Assembly: GCA_950295325.1 (NCBI GenBank)
Contig: OX485807.1
Location: forward strand, 39,214,440-39,278,439
DNA length: 64,000 nucleotides
Direction: 5' to 3'
From: Polytrichum commune
Lineage: Eukaryota; Streptophyta; Polytrichopsida; Polytrichales; Polytrichaceae
The notes beneath the pieces were generated by a model. It was not told the origin of the DNA, searched no databases, and saw only the letters and a program-made list of their open reading frames with translations. Made by a program: the position numbers and the translations under genes. Positions 35,075 to 45,571 of the stretch are shown in pieces (the first letter of the stretch is position 1; each line of letters begins with the position of its first letter).

Positions 35075-35225
35075 TTGTAGTGGGTTCTTTGTTTCATCTT
35101 TACATGTGCAAGAATGTAATTTCTAAGTGGGATGCAAGTGTGTCTTAGCGAATGTGAATATGACATGTGACAAAATTTAAGAAAAAATAATCATTTTGTG
35201 TCAAAATAGAGAACCCTCTACAATC
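34903..35225 (+). repeat. 189-bp tandem duplication with TTTC and TTC microsatellites
   Basis: GTGGGATGCAAGTGTGTCTT, followed by AGCGAATGTGAA, occurs at 34931 and 35118. Each is followed by AATAATCATTTTGTGTCAAA. A TTTC run (about 35048-35074) ends the first copy and a TTC run (about 35224-35251) follows the second, so the duplication breakpoints coincide with microsatellites. Confidence 0.85.
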
Positions 35226-35520
35226 TTCTTCTTCTTCTTCTTCTTCTTCTTAAAAAATAAAAATTAATACAATTATTTTTAGAAGTTTATCAAAAGACAT
35301 CTTGGCATTGGAAATGTTGAGTTGGGGGAGGGGGGGGGGGGTTGGTCCATACTTACTATAGACTTACAAAATATACAAAAATTAAAACACAACACAAGCA
35401 TCAAGAGCATCATGAGGGGCCCCAAACAAACAAAGAAGTTGCTATGAGAATCCATAGATTGGGTTGCACTAAATTGAACCTCCCAGGTCACTGGCTCCCA
35501 CAAAAATGGTGCCCATGCAT

Positions 35521-36721
35521 GGACATAGCCATGATCAAGACCGTTTGACCTTCAACGTTTTTTAAATAAACAAAAAATAATAATATTTTAATAAAAGTTA
35601 AAGATCGGGCAACACTTTTTTTTAAAAGAAAAAGATTGTAATAGATGGATGGGAAATGTGTCTCAACATCCATTGAGGACAGTGGACCAGGGAACAAGAA
35701 CGGGAACAACGTTCCCACCGGCGTTCCCGAAGGTCGTACATGACCCGGATTCGAATCCTCTCAAACACAAATATGTGGATGCTTTTGTTTCAAATGGTGG
35801 TTGTTCTTTTCACTATGCATGGAGGTAAGGCTCATTGGTAACCTGGATGAGTGATTTCATTGATGACCTAAAATCAGAGATGGCTCGCATTTTTTATGAT
35901 GAACTTCGAAGTGCTCAATCATTAAAGTTTCAAGCACCGTTTTTTGGCATGTTCTATATACATACATTTCAAATTTTAGATTTCGACACTAGGGTTGAAT
36001 GAAATGTGTTCTCTACGTTTGTGGTAGTTGTGGCGGAATAGGTGGAGGTGTAGGGATAATGAAAAGAAAGATAAAGTGAAGAGGAGGAGATAATTGCTCG
36101 TCCCCGTATGAGTTGGGTTCTCGTTGGGTTATGTGAGGGTGCACGGCCCGTATGTGTAATCAATCCATAGGGTGGTCGTTGCCAAAGTGGTAATCATTGG
36201 GTATTCACTTGGACCGATACACAATGTTTTTTGAGCATGTGTAAGAACCAAACTGGAGATTGGTGAAGTATTTGAAAAGAATGACATGAATGGCCATATG
36301 TAACATTGCAATCACATAACTAATGTGAACCCCTTGACTCGAGAATAAAGGCTTCTACATAATATAAAGACCTACATTTATGTATAGAACAGACATAGAT
36401 CACAATCCTCGATTCCATGAAAACATGCTTGCAATGTCATGGTTGCAAAGCATTAAGTGTTTCTCTTGACTTGAAGTAGATCCTAGCATGAAAATGGTTT
36501 GAATTCACCAACTTCCACATTCGATATCTTTCTCTTTGGGATCCTTTATCACCACCCACCAACACTTGTTCTCATACTCATTTTTTTTGCCTTGTCCTAA
36601 TATTGTCTTGTATATTCAATTGTAGATAACCAAATAATTTTGGTGGTTGAAGCTCAATATGTGGCAACTTCTTCTTCCTCTGATTCTCAACATAAATTGG
36701 TTGTGAACAAGGTTGAAGGTG

Positions 36722-36758
<37 letters not shown>

Positions 36759-37360
36759 TCTAGGCACGAACAACAAATTCCAAGGGTTTGCAATGCAATA
36801 AATTTTACCCACCTTTGAATACTACTCGAGGGCCCGAATCATTGATAAATCTTTATTTGCAATCAAATGTTTCTAAACTTATATATGAAAACAACAATGG
36901 TGTTGCTAGTTCCAACTGTATGAATGTAAATTTAAATTCACCTTTCACAACTTTCTTTTGTATGTTCACTAGCTCCAAAGCAAGCTTTTTAGTTAGATTA
37001 CATTTTGTAATACACATTTGATTTGATTTGGAACTCCAACGCTTTTAAAATGTTCATTTTAATCCCTAAATACTTTATTAATAATATTAACATGATAATT
37101 TCAAATGGACATGTAGGGAAAATTCACTAGCCCCAAGCCCAATGATACATGTCAATATTCAAATATACAACTTCTAAACAATCTCAATATCCAAATTTGA
37201 ATGAATAGATACTTGACAATACAAATAATAAATTCTAAACATATATATATATAGTGATAGTGTTTATTTCCGCTACCTAAACCACATATCATTGCAAAGC
37301 CTTTAATCAATGTGAAATGAATGAATAAATGGGAAACTCTAAGTTTCCCAGACCAAAAAC
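35521..37360. other. Intergenic stretch with a GA microsatellite
   Basis: No gene recognised. A GA run occupies 36728-36756. Around 35735, GGATTCGAATCCTCTCAAACACAA-like sequence resembles a block near 37395-37420, suggesting a shared decayed repeat. Confidence 0.5.
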
Positions 37361-37364
37361 TAGC

Positions 37365-37480
37365 TCAATTAATCTAAGCCGTCCTTCTAATTTCAATGGC
37401 CCGGATTGCGGCTCCTTAAACACAAAAGTACTCGGATACTTTTTGTTTCAAAGAGTGACGTGGCGGGCTCCTCACACTAA
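37365..37480 (+). repeat. Dispersed repeat block, relatives at 38085-38215 and 38235-38295
   Basis: TAAGCCGTCC(T/A)TCTA, TTCAA(T/C)GG(C/T)CC and GATTGCGG(C/T)TC are followed by CACAAAAGTAC and CTTTTTGT. This recurs at 38105-38200, and the first half again at 38250-38290. The two later blocks sit directly upstream of SNU13. Confidence 0.75.
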
Positions 37481-37501
37481 TAGCATGCCCAAACTTAATT
37501 A

Positions 37502-38005
37502 GGGCCACTTCACACATGAGACTGAGAGCCTGTGACCATTAACATTTCAAGCATTCTTATTGGTGGAAAAGGCGGAGCCGGCGGTCCAAGTTCGCTTCAT
37601 AGTATGCTTGAGGGACCAACGGAGTATGTGAATGCAAGATGGATGTAAAGTCTACATGGATTCCTACACGGCATCAAATGAATCATGTTTCATGGTCACT
37701 TGAACTTTTTTCAAAAACCACCTCTTGGAGGTAGGCTTAACACAAAACAGGGAGACCATGGCACTCCGAATACTCACAACTGTTGATTCATTCTATTTTA
37801 TCATGTGTGAAGACCCGTGTGCATAGAAATTCATTGAAATAGCATTTGGTTGAGGGCCCAATCACATATGACTTCACATATACACTTGAGAATCCGTGAC
37901 CACACTACGTGAGTTTGGAGGTGTGTTGGGACGGCCTTTGGTCACTTTCTTTTGGGCTCTCACAATTTCATGGTCACGGGTCTTGGCTCGTGTGTGAAGT
38001 GGCCC
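37502..38005 (+). mobile_element. PIF/Harbinger-like MITE, family 1, copy C
   Basis: GGGCCACTTCACACATGAG at the left and the inverted GGGCCACTTCACACACGAG at the right. The flanks are TTA (37499-37501) and TAA (38006-38008), a TWA-type site with one mismatch. It is 504 bp, in the same orientation as copy A. It ends only about 270 bp before the promoter motifs of SNU13. Confidence 0.85.
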
Positions 38006-38278
38006 TAAATGTAAGCAATGCTGAGTAGGAAGCGTTCGGTAGTGGCCCACACCTGTAAGTGTGGGCATGCTATCAGTGTGGCTCACTGAGAACCTGGATC
38101 AATTTAATTTAAGCCGTCCATCTAGATTCAACGGTCCAGATTGCGGTTCTCTCAAATTCACAAAAGTACCCGAAAACTTTTTGTGTCAAAAAGGTGACGG
38201 GCTCCTCGCACTCAGTATGGAGTTTGAGGCTCAATGGGATCCTAGATCAATCAATTGAAGCCGTCCATCTGAATTCAA

Positions 38279-38362
38279 CGGCCCAGATTTCATCTCTGTC
38301 CCTTCACGTCGCCCGTTTCGGTGGGAGCCGGTGACTTGGTTGGGCCGCCCTTGAAACCCTAG
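38279..38362 (+). promoter_or_regulatory. SNU13 promoter: Site II motifs and telo-box
   Basis: GGCCCA (38280-38285, i.e. TGGGCC on the other strand), TGGGCC (38341-38346) and the telo-box AAACCCTA (38354-38361) lie 220-300 bp before the start codon. In plants, Site II elements together with a telo-box are typical of ribosomal-protein and nucleolar genes and respond to TCP-type regulators. A pyrimidine-rich leader (about 38370-38460) follows, as in many translation-related genes. Confidence 0.8.
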
Positions 38363-38581
38363 AGAGGCGAGTCGAGCATCTTCTCTATCTCCTCTTTCCT
38401 TCCCTTCCTCTTTGTCTCACTTCCCGGTACCCGTCGCTTCGCTCTCTCGTTGTTTCTCGCTCGCGGCTGCCCTAACCCTCGCCCCAATCGCAAGCTCTTT
38501 TAAACCCTCGCCTCAAGCTCTAAACCCCTCTGCACAAGCATCACCGCAGCGGCGCGGCAAGAGACAGAGGAGCTTGTAGGG

Positions 38582-38968
38582 ATGGGTTCTGAGGACGTGA
38601 ACCCTAAGGCGTACCCGTTGGCGGACGCACAGCTGACCATCACCATTATGGACATCGTGCAGCAAGCGGCCAACTATAAGCAACTGAAGAAGGGAGCGAA
38701 CGAGGCGACAAAGACGCTCAATAGGGGAATTGCAGAGTTTGTGGTGATGGCGGCCGACACGGAGCCCTTGGAGATTCTTCTCCACCTGCCACTCCTGGCG
38801 GAGGACAAGAATGTGCCCTATGTTTTCGTTCCCTCGAAGCAAGCCCTCGGACGTGCTTGTGGAGTTTCACGGCCAGTGATCTCGTGCAGCGTCACCACGA
38901 ATGAAGGGAGCCAGCTTAAGACACAAATTCAGCAGCTGAAGGACGCGATCGAGAAGCTTCTGATCTAA
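38582..38968 (+). CDS. SNU13: SNU13 / 15.5K (NHP2-like protein 1), L7Ae family
   Basis: This encodes the 128-residue kink-turn RNA-binding protein shared by the U4/U6.U5 tri-snRNP (it binds the U4 5' stem-loop) and box C/D snoRNPs, acting in the nucleus and nucleolus in splicing and rRNA 2'-O-methylation. The length is right for the family. The L7Ae-type fold is complete: NPKAYPLAD at residues 7-15, the RNA-contacting KKGANEATK at 36-44, [20 protein letters not shown] at 51-70, [13 protein letters not shown] at 74-86, RACGVSRPV at 91-99 and the helix ending AIEKLLI. The ATG at 38582 gives the family N-terminus and lies in context GGGATGG. The frame is uninterrupted, with no intron. Site II and telo-box motifs upstream fit coordinated expression with ribosome biogenesis genes. 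Since the promoter is present and the frame is intact, it is probably functional. A retrocopy origin is possible but no poly(A) tail or flanking duplication is seen. Confidence 0.96.
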   Translation: MGSEDVNPKAYPLADAQLTITIMDIVQQAANYKQLKKGANEATKTLNRGIAEFVVMAADTEPLEILLHLPLLAEDKNVPYVFVPSKQALGRACGVSRPVISCSVTTNEGSQLKTQIQQLKDAIEKLLI

Positions 38969-39265
38969 GGAGGCTAGGGTTGGGCTTGGTTTGGTTGGAT
39001 AGGGGGGAGGGAGGTAGTGAGGAAACGTACAAGCTTGGCCGGAGGAGAGAAACCGTGCCGGATAGAGACGACTTGAGGAGTCTATGATACCTGGACATGA
39101 TGGCCGCTTGTTGTGATGATGATGAGCATCTATCTCCCGCTCTCTCACCACTTATCTATCTGTGTTGCAGATTTTGATTTTGAGAGGATGTTGAGTGTTA
39201 TGCCTGTACACATCTTTCCAGTTTTTGCTGAGGATAGGCTGGCTGGCGGGCGGTAGTACTCTTCT
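38969..39265 (+). other. Presumed SNU13 3' untranslated region
   Basis: About 300 bp of GC-moderate sequence after the stop codon. TGTGTTGCAG near 39166-39175 resembles a splice acceptor, so a 3'-UTR intron is conceivable. No clear AATAAA signal is seen in the first 300 bases. Confidence 0.4.
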
Positions 39266-39870
39266 AGTATGGGGACTGAAGCAAGCGAGCGAGAGAGATA
39301 GCATGGAGTAGCTCAACATTTATTCTAGCTCTCTCTCTTCCATTGTGTTATTTTTGAGGAAGCTGATGATGATAACATGGTGGAGTTTCCCCATGCAGGA
39401 AAAGACATGATATATTCCTTATGGAATATAAAACTTCCCGCTCTGTTACGTTTGCATCATATTTTTTCACTGGAATTTCTTTATGTCTGTTATTTGTTGG
39501 GCACAGGGCATTCCCAAGACTGTTTGTTATTTATGCATGTATGCATGTGTATATCTTCTGGAAATAACCTAGTTTAAATTGGGACGTACATTTATACTCT
39601 TCAGGTATGGGGACTGAAGCGAGAAAGAGATAAAGCATGGAGTAGCTCAATATATATCTTTCTCTCACTCTCTCTTCCATTGTGTTGTTCTGAGGAACTA
39701 AAGCTTTTGAGAAAGTTACAGAGTCCTATCATCTCTGCTTGGTTCGTGTCTCTATTGATTTTGTAGTGGGGGCAGTTGCTCACAGGCACAGATTTTTAAT
39801 TATGTGCATGGAAGTGCATGTCTTTCGAGAATACCTAGTTTTATTTGGGATGTACATCCATGCTATTTCC
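39266..39870 (+). repeat. Diverged tandem duplication downstream of SNU13
   Basis: TATGGGGACTGAAGC occurs at about 39268 and again at about 39606. Both are followed by AGCATGGAGTAGCTCAA, a CTCTCTC run and TTCCATTGTGTT. Further on, both share GGCACAG, TATGCATG-like sequence and ACCTAGTTT...GGGA(C/T)GTACAT. Unit 1 is about 338 bp and unit 2 about 260 bp. Confidence 0.8.
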
Positions 39871-41815
39871 CACTTTATATTATATCAAATGATATCAACA
39901 CTCACTTACACGTTAAGAACAATGCCAGCGGTTTTCCGGTTCTTTTCCATTTCGAGGATGGCAAGCTCACTTCCTGCCACAGCATGACTTCACTTTAGCT
40001 AATAACTATGCATTCACTGCCTTAAATACCCTGTGTTCTAATTCTCACTCATAATTTCAATTGGTGGACGGTTTTCAAAATACTTACTCAGGAGCAAAAC
40101 ACCTGCCAAACTTGGAAGTTCGTATTCTATCACGATAGGAGTGACTTTGGGAAACACAGTCCGAGTTGAGATATCGGTGATATTAAGCAATGTGAAAGTA
40201 GACAGCTTCAATTTCTGGACCTATAACATATGTGGCACACTGCATTACTGAGATACATATTAAAGCCTTGTCATCCAAGCATTCTCGACCTTGCAATGAA
40301 CGGTCGTTCACATTTCTCCAGCATATAATGAACTTGTGGTTTCTAGTATCACTCGTGATATCAAAGTAGTAAAATCCTTCTGTACATGCACTGAATTGAG
40401 CAACTTTAAAGTTTGTGTACATCTGAATCATAGCCTGATTCATTCTCATTCTCAGTATAAATTTAGAGAACATATTGGAGTGTGGTACTCGAGCAATCCT
40501 TACCATCTACCAATTCAGAGCATCTTCATGCCAGGTTCAAAGTACATGCGTTTTGCATGGTCGACCATGGAGCTTGCATAACGGGAGCAATATGCCGTAT
40601 GCTGTGTAATGGATGGGTGCAGAGTCCCAGACCACTTGAACATTCTATTCAGTGCGGTGTTTACTGCACAAAAGAAGGTCCTGTAGGGATGTCAAAGGCT
40701 CAGAAAACATACCCATGCTGACTCAAAGGCGCCTTGTCAGCTTCTGCAAGATTGATATAGGATTCGGAAGTTGGTTGCTATATTTGTCACCTGCTGGGCA
40801 AGGGTGAGGAATTATCACATACGAGTGTACCTCAAATTCATCCTACTCAAAAGCCTTGAAATAGTATGCAGTCATGATGTTACTGTTTTTAGTTTATTCG
40901 ACACCAAAATGAGCTCCATAGACAAAGATCCTGAATTAGTCTAGTCGAAGTCATGTGAGATGAATTGACGACGAACCTTGAGGGTGTCAAGTTAGATGGG
41001 TGAGAGGTATGCTGTACGCAACAATTCCTCCTCAGCATGTGCAACGTGTAATTGTAATTATCATGTCACACAATACAAGCATGTGCTTGGACAATTGCAA
41101 GCTCTTACAATGTACTTACTAATTCTTAACGGATTGGGGTTCGTAGCGTTCATGTAAACTAATCCATCATGGATGAAGGGGCTCTAGTAATATCGAGTTC
41201 CTTACAAGGTTGAGGGCCAATTCATTCCAATTGAATTCCATTAAACCAATTTCGGATCTTTGATGCTATTCTTGAAGTCAAATCCTCTAAAATAGGCACA
41301 CATAGGATATAAAATAGTTCACTACGTTTTCACCTTCACAATGGATGAATTAATTAGACACCATGAAACATTGGATTTGGCATAACCTCAGCATACATAT
41401 GCAACCTTGATGAGTTCATGAATGCAGGCTTGAGGTCGTTGACACACATTGAATTCTGCACAATCAGGAAAGAAATTATTGTTTCAGAGCTTTTAAGTGA
41501 ACTTTGGCCTCGATTGTGAATTGGTCAGAAATTTGCGAGAATTGCTGGGGAATTGGTCAAAGAGCACTAACTTTACGTGACCCACTGGAAGCTTACGTAT
41601 GTCCTTGCAGCGGAGTATAACTTATGGTGCACTGGGTGGGTGGGTCCAAGGTTTCATTCTTCTCCCTGCTGGCATTGCAGCAGCTTTTATGATTGCAAAA
41701 TGTTTGTAACTCATGTCCTGCGAATCTGGCCACGATTCTTTCTTTTCTACATATCCATCTATCTGCAAGGCATTGGAGTTTGGTAATACAAGCTAGCAGT
41801 GTTGGTAGCATATAA
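39871..41815. other. Intergenic stretch, nothing recognised
   Basis: The longest frames (about 107 codons, minus strand, 40183-40506) match no family I know and overlap frames on the other strand. No terminal repeats seen. Confidence 0.5.
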
Positions 41816-43060
41816 GCGGCTGTTTACATCATGCACCATGAAGTTGTCCTCTGTCATATGGCCTTTTTCCAAGATCACACTTTCATTGTCCGATTTCTAA
41901 AAAATGTAAATTTATGAACAATTCGGATTCCTCACTAGGTGTAAATTAAACGTGGACCAAGAGGAATGACCATGCACTAGAAAGTGGATGCCTTGATTTG
42001 TTTTTTAAATTTCTATCCAAAAAGGGCAAGTTTGAAAGAAAAAAAAATCGTGTTTCACCTTCTCCTCTTCTTTCCTCTTAAGGTAGATGAGGTTAGTGTG
42101 GACACCTCTAGCTTTGTGGAATCATCTAGTTGATGAATTTGAGGATAAGAATCTTGAGCATGTTAGCAATAGCAAATTAAGACCAAAGAATTTGAAATCG
42201 TTGAATCGGAGTTGAGGAAGGTGTTCATCTGGGCTCTAGAATCAAAGATTATGTACTTCCCAATGTGGTGTTATAGGGGGGAAATCTTTTATCGTTCAAT
42301 GTTGTGGAAGTGGAGAACATCATTAGTAGATTCCACATGGGTCATTTGCCAACGAAAACCAAGTTCAATGCCAATATTGGTTGTGTCATGTCTCTAAAGT
42401 GGTCACATGTAAGATAAAATATTGCCAAATTTCTTTTTCATTACATAATACCCACAATACAAGTTGGTCGGCATCTCACAACCACATGCCGCCTCCTAGT
42501 TTGCCCACCTTGGGCACAAAAATTAATTGTGTCATAACTTGGTGGATAGCACTCCTCATTATGGAGGATGGTGGGTGTAGTTTGACTTTTGCAAAGGTGA
42601 CTAACCCAAATATCATCAAATGCAGCGGCTAAATCACCATGTATTACTCACCCACTGAATCAAAGCACTTGTATTGCCGATTAAAAGCCAAAAATAGAAG
42701 CATGTGTCCAATTAAGAAAGTTAACTGAATTCACCTCATCTACTTTAACTACATTACCAAAAAAAATGCTCCCCAAAAAAATCGATTAAAAATATATATT
42801 AAAACGGCATTTCTATCCCATGGTCAAGTGAGTTTTGCAACAAGAGAACTTCTTTTGCATCACTCACCACAAAACTTGTTGGACCATGACAACATATAAT
42901 GTAGGCTGAAACTAGGCCTTTTGGAGACCTCTAGTTCCATGGTCATTCTTAGATTTTTTTCCTTGATGTAAACCGAAATCATCCGGAGACGAGTTCAATG
43001 GCCAACGCATATTTTAGGGGAGCAAGGGACAACTCCATGGTCCATGATGTAAACAACCCC
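41816..43060 (+). mobile_element. PIF-like MITE, family 2, copy 2, enlarged by unknown sequence
   Basis: The left end GCGGCTGTTTACATCATGCA, followed by CCATGAAGTTGTCC, and the inverted right end GGGGTTGTTTACATCATGGA, followed by CCATGGAGTTGTCCC, define the element. TAA precedes it (41813-41815) and CAA follows (43061-43063). Both halves match the copy at 52009, but about 42000-42770 has no counterpart there. That extra 0.8 kb has short open frames (61-83 codons) that I do not recognise. It may be a nested insertion or captured host DNA. Confidence 0.75.
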
Positions 43061-43063
43061 CAA

Positions 43064-45571
43064 GCATGGATGTGATGTAAGGAGCGATGGAGGCTCCCAT
43101 ATGCACGTGTTTCTGCATGATGAGCCGCCCACAGTTGTTCTGGTTTCTGGAGACCAATTGCTGCTGCTGCTATTTCCTTCTGCTGCTCGATCTGCACTAA
43201 CAGCTTTGCAGGCGCCCGTATCTGGCCTTACATTCTGTACATGATTGTGATGCAATTGCAGGTCCTCAGACAGGATCACGAGCTTCAGAATACGCAGCAC
43301 CACCTGACGCCACTCCAATAACAGATACTTAACATAAACCGACTCAAATAAATTCGTATCAACCCTAAGTTGATGCGCTTTGGAGCTTTCCGCACCATCA
43401 CATCTGTAAGGAAAATTTTATTCTCGCAGGCTTGTTATCAGTCCACTTGTGATCATTGGTTTATGACGATCAATCCTGTTTTAGGGGCCCTAGAAGCGAT
43501 GCTAACATAACACCAACACAAACTTGCATCAAGTGACACTAAGTTCGTGCGCTCTGGAGCTTCGGCATCATCATACCTGTAGAGAATTATTTCTTCTCAC
43601 ATGCATGATGATCTATCCTGGTTTATGGACCAAGCGAGCCATGACGAGATCGCTAGCTGTCAGCCCATGACGAGCTACGACTTTCCCTGTGGATGCACTA
43701 CAATGGCCGCACTACATGTGCCCCGATTAGGCATTGAAGACTTGTATATTTTGAAGATTCATATATATTGGTACTCGCGATTTGGAGGAAAAGACACTGA
43801 GATATGCCAACAGTTTGTTCTAGGGGCCGGGGCTTTGCAGTATTCCATTCAGCTAGATCGATGCGCATATCTGCAATACGATCTGATTCGGCTTCCAAAG
43901 TTTGGGATCGTCATATGTGGGCTTGAATTAAGCTCACTCCTTCCTAGCCTCCAGAGATTGTAAGTACAACCTTGTCGTGAGCTCTTTGTCCCTAAGTGAA
44001 CATTTCATCATAACGACGAGGCACTTCCCAAACACTGTAACTGTTCCTACTAACTTTTCAACTCAGGTCAGAGGGATCAGTTGTTTTTAAGTGGCCGGAC
44101 AAGTCAGTGAGAATAACTTAATACCGGCTTCAGGAATTTTGTTTTCTGTGCGTTGGTGCCCGTAGGTAACGGTTCTGCGTCTGGTGACAAGCGGTGACTA
44201 GGGTTTGCTACTTGAGATGAGATGAGATCTGATGATGCACAGACCGACCACTTCAATGACCAAATATTGTAGAGGAACCACTTCGCAATCTGCAAAATCT
44301 CTCCCCAGCTAAGATGCTGCAGAAATCTCGAGCGACCCCACATAAAATCTCCCCAACGAGGGCCCGATCACATTCAACAGACACAGTAGAGAGTACTCTA
44401 GTAGTAATCATCAGTCAGCAATCCATAACCTTCTGACCCATCTGATCTCCGAATCCAATCTACACTTGAATGCCCTGCCTGACACGATTCATCCGTGGGT
44501 TGGTCTCGTCTCCTACATGACTGACACCAGGGGTCATATAATTGCATCCAGCCTAAGGTGAGGTATGTATGTGGCTGTTATTCGATTAGTTTTTCACTCT
44601 CCATCTCATGATGATGAGAAGATTTAAGTAACAAATATCGTCGTATCGCATTAGCAGATCTACGATGAAGCATCATCTATGGGGTCTCTTACACTGACAC
44701 CGGGCCATCATATATTGGCGTCCAGCCTAAGATGCGTGGGTGTTACTCGGTTAGTTTTTCATGTTCTCCATCTTCTGATTTATGTAACGAAATTTGCATC
44801 GCATTAGCAAGATGAAGCACCAGTAAGAATCGGATTGAACATCACACCTTTCCTTGAATCTATTATGATTATCAAAAGTGCATGTGTGTTGATTCTCTTA
44901 AGAATAACCATGTAAGTTCCCCCAATTGTGTCGTGACACGATATGGACTCTAGAGTAAGTAGTTAATAAGACTTGGTGTCCGTTCTAAATTCAACACGAA
45001 ACCATAGATCACTCGAAGATAGGTGTCTGATTAAGAAAAGGAACCGAATGAAGGCCGCATACCTTAGCACCTGAAACATCATCACCGCTCTACTTACTGG
45101 CAGGAGCTTCTTCTACTTAAGTTGGTTTAGCAGACCAACCGGATTGCGTCGGTGATGGAGAATCCCTACTTTGCCCTCATGAAACCCCCAACAGTGAAAG
45201 TAAGATAACAAAAACTCCATCCTCGCATGATACACAACTGTTTTCGTCATCAAATCTCTCGATAGAAGCGGCTGCACCGGCAGAACGGACTCTTCACCAT
45301 AAAGATGCATGAGCCTCTTCGGCATGCTCGCCACTCTGTCGAAACTGACAGGACAGGATTCCGGAACATTAGCATCACCAAACTCCAGACCCTAGACCTT
45401 CCACTCGAAGGAGACGCGCCGGGTGGCCCAGAACTTCTGCGGCTGACCCGGCCACGGGACAGCGTCTCTCGAGTCGAGTCTACATACCCGCCTCCTGACG
45501 ACCTGCCCGCACAGGATATCGGTAGGTGCATTAATGAGCATATAAGGAGCCGGGTATTAAAAAATCATTAA
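43064..45571. other. GC-richer stretch with unrecognised open frames
   Basis: This stretch is less AT-rich than its surroundings. Open frames include 43601-43963 on the plus strand (120 codons) and 42995-43318, 45113-45334 and 45250-45531 on the minus strand (73-107 codons). None shows a domain I recognise and none is clearly preferred over its opposite strand. A decayed multi-exon gene is possible but unproven. Confidence 0.3.
44516..44830 (+). repeat. Tandem duplication, 173-bp period, within the dispersed family
   Basis: CTGACACC(A/G)GG occurs at 44521 and 44694. Each is followed by CATATA, TCCAGCCTAAG, TTAGTTTTTCA, a CTCCATCT block and CGCATTAGCA. The second unit continues into sequence shared with 12255-12480 and 48420-48690. 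Confidence 0.8.

Larger units (their letters stand above)
33180..35520 (+). repeat. Array of at least three diverged tandem units (about 570-640 bp) plus a partial
   Basis: The landmark GGAAATGTTG preceded by TTG(G/A)CA(T/A)T recurs at 33308, 34471 and 35302. In each unit it is followed by GTTG(T/C)(T/G)ATGAGA-type sequence, then GATTGGGTTGCACT(C/A)AATTG or a diverged form. A second landmark (acatttaaggt...gagcaat, acattttaggc...gagtaat, catgtaaggtt...gagtaac) is found near 33200, 34113 and 34705. Spacing is irregular because of an insertion (33467-34054) and an internal duplication (34903-35220). Confidence 0.75.

Noticed and set aside
38513-38842. Minus-strand 109-codon frame
   Set aside because: It lies antisense over SNU13, whose identity is unambiguous; it is a shadow frame.
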